From positions 1 to 64,000 of the forward strand of contig CAYMEW010000002.1 of assembly GCA_964389755.1 (NCBI GenBank): DNA of 64,000 nt. The letters run 5' to 3'. The notes under the pieces are model-generated. The model searched no databases, was not told the DNA's origin, and was given only the letters and a program-made list of their open reading frames with translations. This DNA comes from JBBSUQ01 sp964389755. GTDB lineage: Bacteria > Bacteroidota > Bacteroidia > Flavobacteriales_D > Crocinitomicaceae. Below are positions 15,841 to 25,579 of the stretch, piece by piece. The stretch's first letter is position 1, and every line of letters begins with the position of its first letter. The translations under genes and the position numbers were made by a program.

Positions 15841-17553
15841 ATGCGCTCTTATTACTACTTTTTCGTCCTGATGATGGCCGGGGTCGGCCTGTTTTCCTGC
15901 CAGTCCGGGCCGGAAACCGAAGAACTCGTGGCCAGGGGAGGCAAGCGTTACGGCGGGGAATTTCGTTTTATGTCCCCGGAAAAAGTAACCAACTTTCTGC
16001 CGTTGGCTTCGATCGACGTGTATACTCAGCGCATCAACGACCAGATGTTCGAGTCGCTCCTGTGTTTTGAAACGGGAACCATGAAACTGAAGCCCTGTGT
16101 GGCGGAGTCTTTTGAGATCAGCGACGATGCAAAAACCTATACTTTTCACATTCGCAGCAACGTGTTCTTTCACCCGGATGATTGCTTTGACGGGGAAGTG
16201 CGCAGCGTCACGGCAGCAGATGTCAAATTTTCCCTGGACCTGGCCTGTTCCGGTCTTTCATTCAACGAGATGAGCTACCTGTTGACCGATAAAATCCGTG
16301 GGGCTAAGAAATTCAACGAGTCCACACGCAGTGCTTTCAACAAAGAAGGCGTTTCAGGTATTCGCGCCATTGATGCGCAAACCCTGCAGATCGAACTCAA
16401 AGAGCCGTACATCGGCTTTGACAAGATCCTGGCACATTCGAACCTGGCCATCCTGGCGCCGGAGGCGTTTGAGCGGTACGGCAACGAACTTTCTGCGCAC
16501 CCGGTTGGCACGGGACCTTTTATGATGGAGCGTGCTTCCGAAGATGAGATCATATTGAAACGGAACCCGAATTACTGGCAAAGCGATGATTTTGGAAACC
16601 AGTTGCCTTTCCTGGATCGCGTTCGAATGACCCTGAGTAAGGAAAAGCGCAGCGAACTGATCGCCTTCCGTAAAGGAGAGATCGACATGGTTTTGGAGAT
16701 CCCGGTGGAAGAGACCGATAATATCCTCGGAACACTGGAAGACGCCAAAAGCGGGAAAAACATCAAGCACAAGGTGGAATCCAAATCGAGCCTGAGCATT
16801 AACTACATCGGCTTTGCCTGCGAAAGCGAAGAGTTTTCCGATCCGCGCGTGCGACGTGCTTTTCACTACGCGCTGGACAATCAACGCCTGGTAGAACATT
16901 ACCTGGAAGGAGAGGGAAACGCGAACGTGCACGGTTTCGTGCCGGCCATGCAGGATTATCCCGTCGAGCAGGTGAACGGCATTACCTGCGATCCTGTAAA
17001 AGCGAGGCATTTGCTACAGGAAGCAGGTTATAGTGATGGCAGCGAATTCGGAACGATCTCCTTTTACGTGAATGGCCTGGAAGGATCCACGGCGCACAAA
17101 CTTGCACTTGGGATCCGGGATCAGTTACAGGAAAACCTGGGTGTGGAACTTGAAATACGCCTGTGCTCGTATGAAGAACGTGAGGCCGCAATCGCAAGCG
17201 GTAAAGCAAAGATGTGGCGTTCCGGCTGGGTAGCAGATTACCCGGATCCCGAAAACTTCCTGTTTAACTTTTACAGTAAAAGCACTGGTAGCGGAACCGC
17301 GTCCCTGAATCCGTTCCACTTTAAAAATGCATTGTTCGACAGCTATTTTGATAAGGCCATGCGCGAAGTAAACCTGGCGAAACGAAACGAATACTGGGTC
17401 AAATGTGATCGCATCATTGTGGAAGAGTCACCGGTGATTCCCGTATTAACGGACGATTTTATCATTATGATCAATGCGCGGGTGCGAAATTTTCAGTCGA
17501 ATGCCATGGAAGTTATGGATTTTTCCGCTATCTTTATCAAGGAACTCAAATAA
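15841..17553 (+). CDS. ABC transporter substrate-binding lipoprotein (SBP_bac_5, peptide type)
   Basis: The 570-aa lipoprotein has a signal ending GLFSC (Cys20). It carries the family-5 solute-binding fold: the FLPLASIDVYTQRINDQMFE opening region, AESFEISDDAKTYTFHIR, then VGTGPFMM and the late FSDPRVRRAFHYALD motif typical of OppA/DppA proteins. It should capture oligopeptides or a similar ligand in the periplasm for an ABC importer. No permease or ATPase genes are adjacent, so the transporter is encoded elsewhere or the protein has another role. The ATG at 15841 is chosen over a TTG at 15820 because it starts a good lipoprotein signal and follows the promoter. A strong terminator lies 60 nt downstream. 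Confidence 0.92.
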   Translation: MRSYYYFFVLMMAGVGLFSCQSGPETEELVARGGKRYGGEFRFMSPEKVTNFLPLASIDVYTQRINDQMFESLLCFETGTMKLKPCVAESFEISDDAKTYTFHIRSNVFFHPDDCFDGEVRSVTAADVKFSLDLACSGLSFNEMSYLLTDKIRGAKKFNESTRSAFNKEGVSGIRAIDAQTLQIELKEPYIGFDKILAHSNLAILAPEAFERYGNELSAHPVGTGPFMMERASEDEIILKRNPNYWQSDDFGNQLPFLDRVRMTLSKEKRSELIAFRKGEIDMVLEIPVEETDNILGTLEDAKSGKNIKHKVESKSSLSINYIGFACESEEFSDPRVRRAFHYALDNQRLVEHYLEGEGNANVHGFVPAMQDYPVEQVNGITCDPVKARHLLQEAGYSDGSEFGTISFYVNGLEGSTAHKLALGIRDQLQENLGVELEIRLCSYEEREAAIASGKAKMWRSGWVADYPDPENFLFNFYSKSTGSGTASLNPFHFKNALFDSYFDKAMREVNLAKRNEYWVKCDRIIVEESPVIPVLTDDFIIMINARVRNFQSNAMEVMDFSAIFIKELK

Positions 17554-17611
17554 GGAGTTCGGAACAAGATGTTAAACAAATTTATGGCTCTCAGCTTGCA
17601 TTAAGAGACCG

Positions 17612-17642
17612 AAACCGTCCGCCACTCGCGGACGGTTTTTTT
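17612..17642 (+). terminator. Rho-independent terminator of the peptide-binding lipoprotein gene
   Basis: CCGTCCGC (17615-17622) pairs with GCGGACGG (17628-17635) around a 5-nt loop, followed by seven T. The three A before the stem also pair with the T run, as in bidirectional terminators. Confidence 0.9.
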
Positions 17643-17668
17643 GTTTTTACCTTTCAAGAGACAGAACT

Positions 17669-18103
17669 ATGTTAAAAATGATGCGCCTGGCCGCTTTTGC
17701 TCCTTTACTGGCTGTATTGCTGAGTTGTTCCGGCATTCATAAAATAAATACTCAAAAAACGATGGAAGCACTGAATGGAACCTGGGTTCCGGTCCGACAG
17801 GAGATCGGTGGACAACAGTTACCCGAAGCGGCGTATTCGGATCAGAAACTCGAGATAATCGACAGCACGTATATCGTTACCGCAGAAAGCGTGGATAAGG
17901 GTGTTGTCCGTTTCGGGGAGGGCGACAGGATGGATATTTACGGACGTGAAGGAGTCAATTCCGGAAAGCATTTCACAGCAATTTATAAACTTGTGGACGG
18001 TCAACTGACCATCTGTTATAACCTCGCGGGTGGCGCTTATCCCGAAAGCTTTTCAACCGAAGGACATTCGCTGTATTTTTTATCCGTTTTCGAACGCCAA
18101 TAA
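17669..18103 (+). CDS. Small lipoprotein, TIGR03067/lipocalin-like domain
   Basis: The 144-aa protein has a lipoprotein signal (AVLLSC, Cys20). Its body, beginning NGTWVPVRQEIGGQQLPEAA and ending with LTICYNLAGGAYPESFSTEG, matches the TIGR03067-type pattern (a lipocalin-like beta fold whose hallmark is GTW..V....G..LP and a late L.ICY....P..F). Known members have no assigned function. It stands alone between two terminators. TACCTTTC at 17648 is a one-mismatch -7 element. Confidence 0.75.
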   Translation: MLKMMRLAAFAPLLAVLLSCSGIHKINTQKTMEALNGTWVPVRQEIGGQQLPEAAYSDQKLEIIDSTYIVTAESVDKGVVRFGEGDRMDIYGREGVNSGKHFTAIYKLVDGQLTICYNLAGGAYPESFSTEGHSLYFLSVFERQ

Positions 18104-18450
18104 ACTACCGGGAGCCAATTCTTCTTTCCAGTTCGCGCATGCGCTTGTCGTTTTGTTAAACCGGGTCATATAAAAAAAGCCCGGCACCTAAACAGTGAGA
18201 CGGGCTTTCATAAGCAATAGTGGCAATCTGTGTAGGCGGGGAAGGGAGTGAAACCCGATACGGACCGTCACTCAATTCGAATTTCTTTCTTTGAAAACTG
18301 ACCCCGACACCTGCCGGCACTGACCGGTTTTTTGTTTAACTGCTGCAATTCACCGTGTTGGGAACAGCGCCAAAACAGGGCCGAAAGATCATTTGTACAT
18401 ACCAAAATGAATCGCAAGGTATCAGTAAGTCGGCGGAACGGCAATAAGGC
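18104..18450. other. Intergenic region with terminators and hairpins, no gene found
   Basis: About 350 nt between convergent genes. It contains a strong minus-strand terminator (18172-18208), a hairpin GAGTGA/TCACTC around 18248-18274, and a weak plus-strand CCGG/CCGG hairpin followed by six T (18314-18333). A 62-codon open frame at 18332-18520 overlaps the kinase gene antisense and has no supporting features. A structured RNA is possible but unsupported. Confidence 0.5.
18172..18208 (-). terminator. Rho-independent terminator for the minus-strand kinase gene
   Basis: AAAGCCCG (18176-18183) pairs with CGGGCTTT (18201-18208). On the minus strand the stem is followed by a run of seven T. It lies about 240 nt beyond the kinase stop, implying a long 3' untranslated region. 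Confidence 0.75.
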
Positions 18451-19653
18451 TCAGGCCTCATATTTAGCGGCGGGAAAGGTAACCTCGTGCCGGACCCCGG
18501 AATCTCCCGAAATGCTGTGATTTCCGTTAAGTTGATCGGCCATATCCGCGATCAGTTGCAAACCGATTCCCTTTCGCGGCCGGTCTTCCGGGATATGCAG
18601 GCCTGCGCCGTCGTCGGAAATGAGCAGTGTGTGCAGGCCCGCCCGCGTTGAAAGCGTGATGCTTACCCGTCCGCCTTTTTCGTCCCGAAAGGCATGTTTA
18701 TACGCGTTTGAAACGGCTTCGTTGATGATAAGCCCGAGCGGAACAACCTTATCGGCCGGAAGCGTGGAGTCGTCGATCGTCACGTCGAACGAAACGGAAC
18801 CGTGCGTGTGGTAGATCGTTTTGAGGTGACGGATGAGGTCCGTAATATACGCTTCGATCCGTACATTTTTTAGGTCGTTCTGAGCATAAAGCTGCTGATG
18901 AACAAGTGCCATCGACTGGATCCGTCCCTGAGCCGCTTCAATAAAACGTCGCATTTCCACCTGCTCCGGTTCGATGCGCCGCTCCTGGATGTTGAGCATG
19001 CTCGTAATAACCTGCAGGTTGTTCTTCACGCGGTGATGCACTTCGCGGAGCAACACGTCCTTTTCCTCAAGTGCTTTATTGAGCAACTGTCTTTGACGGT
19101 TCAGGTTGTGCTTCATAAAAAAGGAGAAAAAGAGCACAAAGCCGATTCCGAGCGAAATATACACGTACTGGATCACAAGCAATTCACTACCAAAGTACGT
19201 GGCCAAAGGAACGAACGAAGGCCGGCTTTGCAGGTAAATGCTCATTAGGATCATTCCAAATGACAGCAGGCTGAATATGAAGGTCTCACGCCGCGAGTCG
19301 AACAGCGCGACGTACAGCGGAAAAAGCCCGAGTAACAAAACCCACGATCCGACCTCATAGTTCACCGAAAAATGAGTGGAAACGATCACCACGTGACAGA
19401 TAAACACGAGCGCCCATTTGGACAAGCGGTAACGCTGCCTGTAATTCAGGTAAAGCGGGAGCATGCAAATGCAGATAATGACAGCGGAGTTCGCCACGAC
19501 GACGGGCTGAAAACCATCTAAGGGAAGGGAAATAACCAGTCCGAAAACGGCGCCGGTAATACAAAGTAAAGAAATCGTATTCACGAGGCGGATAACCGGT
19601 CGTTCCGCCGGAGCAAGACCGTCGGTGCCGGCCTGGAGGATTTTACGGATCAT
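18451..19653 (-). CDS. Sensor histidine kinase, six membrane segments, HisKA_2 type
   Basis: The 400-aa protein has about six hydrophobic segments in residues 25-190 with little extracytoplasmic sequence. The HisKA_2 phospho-acceptor box is REVHHRVKNNLQVITSML (His206). The ATPase domain has NEAVSNAYKHAF (N box), SDDGAGL (G1) and KGIGLQLI (G2). The ATG at 19653 (MIRKILQAG) is chosen; a longer open frame to 19806 would overlap the divergent regulator gene. It is transcribed divergently from a REC-LuxR regulator 85 bp away, its probable partner. The signal is unknown. Confidence 0.92.
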   Translation of the reverse strand: MIRKILQAGTDGLAPAERPVIRLVNTISLLCITGAVFGLVISLPLDGFQPVVVANSAVIICICMLPLYLNYRQRYRLSKWALVFICHVVIVSTHFSVNYEVGSWVLLLGLFPLYVALFDSRRETFIFSLLSFGMILMSIYLQSRPSFVPLATYFGSELLVIQYVYISLGIGFVLFFSFFMKHNLNRQRQLLNKALEEKDVLLREVHHRVKNNLQVITSMLNIQERRIEPEQVEMRRFIEAAQGRIQSMALVHQQLYAQNDLKNVRIEAYITDLIRHLKTIYHTHGSVSFDVTIDDSTLPADKVVPLGLIINEAVSNAYKHAFRDEKGGRVSITLSTRAGLHTLLISDDGAGLHIPEDRPRKGIGLQLIADMADQLNGNHSISGDSGVRHEVTFPAAKYEA

Positions 19654-19720
19654 TTTCGTATTTTTCAATGTAAATCTACGTGAAATAATCCACCCGAAGC
19701 CGCCGTTTGTCCCGAAGACG

Positions 19721-19728
19721 TATCTTTG
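19721..19728 (+). promoter_or_regulatory. Promoter -7 element of the LuxR-type regulator gene
   Basis: TATCTTTG is an exact TAnnTTTG match 10 nt upstream of the ATG at 19739, giving a very short leader. Confidence 0.55.
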
Positions 19729-19738
19729 AAGTGATACA

Positions 19739-20335
19739 ATGAACTCAAAAAGCAACCCCATGCGCGCACTGATCCTGGAAGATGACCGTGTTATTGCCCG
19801 GGACATCTATGAAATCGCCTGTTCACTGGAGTTCGAGGCCCGTTTTGTGCACAACTTTGAGCAGGCGCTTACCACATTGTCGGAATTCGAACCGGACCTC
19901 ATCCTGTGCGATATCAATCTCGGCGCCGGGCAAACGGGGATTCATTTCATAGAGGCTGCACGCACACGTATTCCGAAACTGGAAGTGATCTTTATCACCG
20001 CGCACTTCGACCGGAAAACCCTGGAAAAAGTGACAGCTTTAAAACCGCTGCATTTCATTGTGAAACCCTATAACAAAGACCAGGTCATTACCTCGTTAAA
20101 CCTCGCCCGCGTTAAAACCGAGTTTGAACAGGACGACCAGGTTGAAGGACTGACGGCAAAGGAATTACAGATCGTAAAACTCATCGCCGACAAACACACG
20201 AGCCGCGAGATCTCGGAAATACTCTTTATTTCAGAAAAAACGGTCCGCAATCACCGCTATAACATCACTAAAAAGCTCCATTTGCCGGATCGACAGAATT
20301 CCCTGCTTTCATGGGCCGTTGAACACCTTAAGTGA
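19739..20335 (+). CDS. Response regulator, REC plus LuxR-type helix-turn-helix
   Basis: The 198-aa protein has a receiver domain with acidic pair E14-D15-D16, phospho-acceptor Asp58 (LILCDINL), Thr87 and Lys109 (FIVKPY). The C-terminal GerE/LuxR helix-turn-helix (about 137-195) shows LTAKELQIVKLIADKHTSRE and ISEKTVRNHRYNI. It probably controls transcription when phosphorylated by the divergently encoded HisKA_2 kinase. An in-frame ATG at 19760 (MRALILEDD) is an equally possible start. Confidence 0.94.
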   Translation: MNSKSNPMRALILEDDRVIARDIYEIACSLEFEARFVHNFEQALTTLSEFEPDLILCDINLGAGQTGIHFIEAARTRIPKLEVIFITAHFDRKTLEKVTALKPLHFIVKPYNKDQVITSLNLARVKTEFEQDDQVEGLTAKELQIVKLIADKHTSREISEILFISEKTVRNHRYNITKKLHLPDRQNSLLSWAVEHLK

Positions 20336-20445
20336 TTTAGCTTCCTGTGGAAGATCGTATCCACTTTTGCTGAACTTCCTGAAAGCTTATCTGTACTGTT
20401 TGTTAAAAGATCCCTTTCTTTTAGGGAACCTGAGATCGAATGTCA

Positions 20446-20453
20446 TAAATTTG
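20446..20453 (+). promoter_or_regulatory. Promoter -7 element of the RCC1-propeller gene
   Basis: TAAATTTG is an exact TAnnTTTG match 8 nt before the ATG at 20462. TTTA at 20420-20423 is a possible -33 box with a 22-nt spacer. Confidence 0.55.
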
Positions 20454-20461
20454 CAGATTAT

Positions 20462-23400
20462 ATGCGTATGAAACAATCAATTACCCTTCTCTTACTCCTT
20501 CTTTCAACATCCACGCTGTTCGGACAATGCTGGCAAAAAGTGGCTTCCAAATACGACCATGTGATCGCCATCCACCTGGATGGAACACTCTGGCACTGGG
20601 GCGGAGCGGCACTTAACATGCGCGCCTGGAAAACGCCGGAACTGTTCGATGCCGATACGACCTGGACGGATATTGCAACCGGAAACGGGTTTATCGCGGC
20701 GATCAAAGAGAACGGAACGCTGTGGGTGTGGGGAGATAATTCCTACGGACAACTCGGAACCGGCAACACAACGAATGTGTGGACGCTGACGCAGGTCGGC
20801 ACCGATACCGACTGGAAACAGGTTACCTGCGGAATGGGGCATACTGCCGCACTGAAAACCGACGGAACACTGTGGGTGTGGGGACAAAACAATTACGGCC
20901 AGCTCGGAACCGGAACTGGTCGCACCAATAGTTCGACACCCACGCAACTCGGCACTGCTACGGACTGGGAATCTATTTCTGCGGGACGTTATCACACCCT
21001 GGCCAAAAACACCTCGAATTCACTCTTCTTCGTGGGAGCCTGTTACGGTTCGCAGGTCAGTCAACTCAACCAGGCAGGACCTGCCGGCGTGTGGCAGACA
21101 ATGTCCGGTGGTACCTACACCGATTACGGCATCCGTACGAACGGAACGCTCTGGAAATGGGTACAGAACAACGGCGCGGCATCCGGAATAACGCAGGTAG
21201 GGAACACATCCGACTGGTCTGAAACAGATAACAGCCATTCGTATTCGACCGAAACACACGCCCTGTTCATCAAGACGAACGGCACACTTTGGGCAATCGG
21301 GGCAAACCAGTTCGGCCAGCTTGGAGACGGCACTACGAATGCAGCTACTGTTCCCGTTCAAATCGGAACGGCAAGTAACTGGAAGAATGTGATCGCCGGC
21401 AACACAAGCAGTTTTGCGCAGCGCACGGATCTGACCTTCTGGGGGTGGGGAAGAGATCAACTCGCACAATTCGGCGACGGTAAGAACCGGAACATACCGC
21501 AGTCCATCGAACCGACCGGTGCCTGGAAAAGCGTTTCGGTATCGAACGGATCGTACAATGCGCACGTATTAGCAATCCGGAACGACGGCAGCCTCTGGGC
21601 CTGGGGTCAGAATAACGACGGTCAACTCGGGATCGGAAGTACGTACACACACAAAGTGCTACCCGTACAGGTTGGCGCCGACAACAACTGGAGTGTTGTT
21701 TCAAACGGGTTTCATTTTTCGGTGGGGATCCGTTCGGACGGAACATTGTGGACCTGGGGACGAAACGGTCGCGGTCAACTCGGTCTCGGATCGGGCTATT
21801 TTAACCGTACGGTTCCCACACAGGTCGGAAGCGATACGAACTGGCTTGCCGTTTCCTGCGGAAGTGAGTTTGTGCTGGCCCTGAAAAAAGACAGTACTTT
21901 GTGGTCCTGGGGGTATAATTCCGAAGGTCAACTCGGAAACGGGAGCAGCACGACGATCTTTTATACACCGACACAGGTCGGAACGGATACGAACTGGATC
22001 TTTATCGCGGCAGGTGATCAGCACGCGCTCGCGATCCGGGCGGACAGTACTCTCTGGAGCTGGGGAAACAATCAACAGGGACAGCTTGGTCGCACAGGAT
22101 CCACAACTACACCGGCACAGGTAGGAAGCGCACACTGGCTTACAGCAGATGGTGGCGGATTGCATTCACTCGGGATTCAGGCTGACAGTACCATGTGGAG
22201 TTGGGGTCGCAACCTCTACGCACAACTCGGGAACAATACCACGAACAATTCCTACATCCCGACTGCAATCGGTACGGGCGAAAAGTGGCTGGTGGTTGCC
22301 GGAGGATATGAACATTCCGTCGCGATTCGCGCAGACAGTTCGCTGTGGGCCTGGGGAAGAAATGCAAGCGGTCAGGTTGCCGATACCGTTTCCTACCTCG
22401 ACTTCCTTTCGAAAACTTACGTTCCTACCCGCATCGATCCCGGGAATAACTGGAAAACGATCTCGGCAGGCACCCTGCACAGCGAAGCGATCACAACTTC
22501 CGGTACGACTTTTACCTGGGGAGACGGTTATTCGGCAGAATATCAGACCAACTTCCCGGTACTCGGCTATTTGCAGGATACACCCGTTCAACTGAACTCC
22601 TGCAACTATTGTCCTCCCACATACAGTGAGTTCGACGCAGAGATCTGCCAGGGCGACTCCCTGCTCTTCGACGGAGTTTACCGGCACACAGCGGGAGATT
22701 ATGACCGAACACTCGTCAATGCGGCCGGTTGCGACAGCATCATTACCCTGCACCTTTCCGTTTTACAGCCGGCNNNNNNNNNNNNNNNNNNNNNNNNNNN
22801 NNNNNNNNNNNNNNNNNNNNNNNNNNNNNNNNNNNNNNNNNNNNNNNNNNNNNNNNNNNNNNNNNNNNNNNNNAACCGGGACAGACATTCAAACGGCCTG
22901 CGAAAGCTATACATGGATTGATAATGTCGTTTACACATCGAGTAATAATACGGCCACGTATACCATTACAGGCGGAGCAGCGAATGGTTGCGACTCAATC
23001 GTGACGCTTGATCTGACCATCCTGCAACCGGCAACCGGGACAGACATTCAAACGGCCTGCGAAAGCTATACATGGATTGATAATGTCATTTACACGTCGA
23101 GTAATAACACGGCCACGTATACAATTACAGGCGGAGCAGCAAACGGTTGCGACTCGATCGTGACACTTGATCTGACCATCCTGCAACCGGCAACCGGAAC
23201 GGATGTTCAGATGGCTTGTGAAAGTTTTACCTGGCTTGACGACGTCGTTTACACGTCGAGTAATAACACGGCCACGTATACCATTTCAGGCGGAGCAGCA
23301 AACGGTTGCGACTCAATTGTAACACTTGATCTGACCATCCTGCAACCGGCAACCGGAACGAATGTTCAGACGGCTTGTGAAAGTTTTACGTGGATTGATA

Positions 23401-24131
23401 ACGTCGTTTACACAGTGAGCACGAATACGGCGAGTTATACTTTTCCGGGTGGCGCTTCAAACGGTTGTGACTCAATTGTAACACTCAACCTGACGATTCT
23501 GCAGCCGACAGCAGCCGTTTTCAACGAGAGTTTTTGTGGCGGCACTTACACTTGGGCTGTGAACGGAGAGTCCTACACGGCACCCGGAATATATACTGAC
23601 ACACTTATAAATGCAGCCGGTTGTGATTCGGTGGTAACATTGAACCTTTCGCTCAACACGATGGATGTTACGACTCAGCAACAGGGCGTGGTCCTCACAG
23701 CGAATGCGAATGGTGCGAGTTACCAGTGGCTCGACTGCGATAACGGTTATGAAACGCTTAGCGGTGCAACTGCGCAAAGCTTTACCGCCACGGAAAACGG
23801 GAACTATGCGGTTGCCATCACCCAAAATAGCTGTACGGATACTTCCGACTGTCTTTCCGTAAGCACAGTAGGTCTGGAAGAAGCTGAACCGACTTCCGGT
23901 TTTTCCATATACCCGAACCCGACAAACGGAGATTTTCGCGTGCTTTTCGGCGATGTACAAAACACGATCAAGGTGCGGATCCTGACGCTGGCCGGGCAGG
24001 AAACAGCTCGCTATGTGTTCACAAATACGGATTCCTGCGAACTGACGATCAATGGCGCGGCAGGAGTTTACCTCGTGGAAGTAAGCAGTGATCGGGGCAC
24101 CGTGATCCGGAGACTCGTGAAAAAAGAATGA
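20462..24131 (+). CDS. Secreted RCC1-repeat and tandem CDSIVTL-repeat surface protein with T9SS sorting domain (assembly gap inside)
   Basis: A signal peptide (MKQSITLLLLLLSTSTLFGQ) is followed by about 14 RCC1-type blades (GTLWVWGQNNYGQLGTG pattern), enough for two seven-bladed propellers, up to about base 22600. A run of about 53-aa modules ending NGCDSIVTLDLTILQP follows, then a T9SS type A C-terminal domain (FSIYPNPTNGDF ... GVYLVEVSS). The gene is broken by 100 N at 22774-22873. The frames before and after the gap differ only because 100 is not a multiple of 3; a true gap of n x 159 bp would restore one frame, so I treat it as one gene. It is exported by the Sec and type IX systems and displayed on or released from the cell surface. 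Binding partner unknown. Confidence 0.85.
22774..22873. other. Assembly gap (100 N)
   Basis: Exactly 100 unknown bases sit inside the tandem repeat array of the RCC1 protein gene. The fixed length suggests a scaffold placeholder rather than a measured gap. The missing sequence is most likely one or more additional 159-bp units. Confidence 0.95.
22874..23509 (+). repeat. Four in-frame 159-bp tandem repeats
   Basis: Units start at 22874, 23033, 23192 and 23351, each exactly 159 bp (53 codons). Units 1 and 2 are almost identical at the DNA level; units 3 and 4 are progressively more diverged. Each encodes one module with two cysteines (ACES.TW and NGCDSIVTL). A related, more diverged unit precedes the assembly gap and another follows the array. 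Confidence 0.95.
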
Positions 24132-24185
24132 GCATGAATGTGAAAACGGGCGTTTTTCGGCATCTGTGTTTTAAAAACACGCGCG

Positions 24186-24770
24186 ATGACTTTTAAATTA
24201 ATCACAGGTATCACATGCTTTCTTTTTGTACTGTTCGCTTCCGGTATTCTTGCGCAGGAAGGCTTTAAAATAATTGAAAAGGCAGAACGTGAATACGCCC
24301 GGGGAAACCTTGAAAAAGCTTTAACCCTTTCTGAGAAAGCATCCGGAATGGACTACGGTTTTTGTGGCCTTTCCTGGCTGGAAGGCCAAAAGGAGATCTG
24401 CATGCTCCGTTATCGCATTTTCACAGCGCAGGCAAACTATGAGGCTGCTCGCAAAAGTCTCGATTCACTGGTGGATGAACAGCTTTGGGACCGCGGAGAT
24501 TCCCTGCGTATTCGGACCTGGCAGCTTCAGTATGGAGCGGATTCCCTTCGGGAAATACTGACTTCTGATGCACTCGACCGGGCAACGATCACCTGCGACA
24601 CCTACGACTGTTACGCATTAATTCCGCTCACCAACGGGACTTCCATGCGTATGCGAATCGTCCTGGAGAACTATTACGGACCCGATTGGAATCACGATCA
24701 AATCCTTCAAGACTGGATTCATCGTTTTCGACAAACCCGCGATTACGAAATGTTATTTGGCAAAAGCTAA
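24186..24770 (+). CDS. Hypothetical exported protein, TPR-like start
   Basis: The 194-aa protein begins with a clear signal peptide ending GILAQ. Residues 27-75 (KAEREYARGNLEKALTLSEKA) look like one TPR hairpin pair; the remainder is helical with a Cys pair in TCDTYDCYAL. I do not recognise the family. It follows the RCC1 gene by 54 nt in the same direction and may be co-transcribed with it. Confidence 0.65.
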   Translation: MTFKLITGITCFLFVLFASGILAQEGFKIIEKAEREYARGNLEKALTLSEKASGMDYGFCGLSWLEGQKEICMLRYRIFTAQANYEAARKSLDSLVDEQLWDRGDSLRIRTWQLQYGADSLREILTSDALDRATITCDTYDCYALIPLTNGTSMRMRIVLENYYGPDWNHDQILQDWIHRFRQTRDYEMLFGKS

Positions 24771-24793
24771 AAATCACGATCTTCACAGGAGCG

Positions 24794-24801
24794 TATTTTT
24801 G
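24794..24801 (+). promoter_or_regulatory. Promoter -7 element of the DinB-like gene
   Basis: TATTTTTG is an exact TAnnTTTG match 13 nt before the ATG at 24815. Confidence 0.55.
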
Positions 24802-24814
24802 AACGAGAAATAAC

Positions 24815-25288
24815 ATGAAAAAGACACAGATCCTCGCCGCGCGATTCCGCGAAGTGATCCTGGACGGAACCTGGATTGCCAACACAAATTTCAAAGACCA
24901 GCTTTCCGGCATGCACTGGGAAATAGCTATTTCCGAAAAGTACGGATTTAATAGTATAGCGTCACTCACGCAACACATTCATTACTACGTGCGTGGAATG
25001 CTGCCTGTGCTAAGCGGGGGCAAACTCGAGATCAGCGACCGCTACAGTTTCGACTTCCCGCCGCTGCGGTCACAGGAACAGTGGGAAACAGTACTTGCGG
25101 GTTTCTGGAAAGATGCCGCACGCTTTGCGGAACAGGTTGAACTCCTGCCGGAGGAAAAGCTCAAAGATCATTTCGGGGACCTGCGTTACGGTACTTTCGA
25201 ACGAAACATCGACGGATTGATCGAACACAGCTACTACCACCTCGGACAACTGGTTTTAATTAAAAAAATGCTGACGCAAAACGTGTAG
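24815..25288 (+). CDS. DinB-like (DUF1572-type) protein
   Basis: The 157-aa all-helical protein has the DinB/YfiT four-helix-bundle pattern with candidate metal-binding histidines in LTQHIHYYVRG and EHSYYHLGQLVLIKK. DinB-superfamily members bind a divalent metal and some are thiol S-transferases; the substrate here is unknown. It has no signal peptide, so it is cytoplasmic. It has its own promoter element and is followed by 290 bp without a gene. Confidence 0.8.
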   Translation: MKKTQILAARFREVILDGTWIANTNFKDQLSGMHWEIAISEKYGFNSIASLTQHIHYYVRGMLPVLSGGKLEISDRYSFDFPPLRSQEQWETVLAGFWKDAARFAEQVELLPEEKLKDHFGDLRYGTFERNIDGLIEHSYYHLGQLVLIKKMLTQNV

Positions 25289-25579
25289 AAAGTATTATTC
25301 CGAATTGATCGCATACCTGTATATGACCGAACCCTTTGGTTAGAAAAAACGGTGTGTTAAAACGAAACCCAAAGGCTAATAAACTTTTATTCAGTTGGTT
25401 ATATGAATGTTAATACAGGCTTAACATAAGGCTAACTTATGAAAACGATTGATTTTTCAAACAGATGATAGTCAGGTTATTGCGTTTTAAAATTCATTAA
25501 TAAATCATTAACAGTGTATGAAGCACATATTAATTTCATGTAAATAGTCGGAATTTTGCAGGCAGAAACGCATTGAGAA

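Noticed and set aside
18332..18520. 62-codon plus-strand ORF
   Set aside because: It overlaps the kinase gene antisense and has no signal, motif or promoter.
22874..23509. CRISPR array
   Set aside because: The 159-bp repeats are contiguous, have no spacers and are in frame within a secreted protein.
22626..24131. Separate 501-aa gene downstream of the N gap
   Set aside because: Its first part is an out-of-frame reading of the RCC1 gene. The real coding after the gap continues the same repeat protein; the apparent second gene arises from the 100-N placeholder.
25289..25579. Terminator or riboswitch in the AT-rich gap before the DUF2490 gene
   Set aside because: CCTTTGG and CCAAAGG halves (around 25336-25375) could pair but are imperfect and lack a T run; no known riboswitch pattern was seen.
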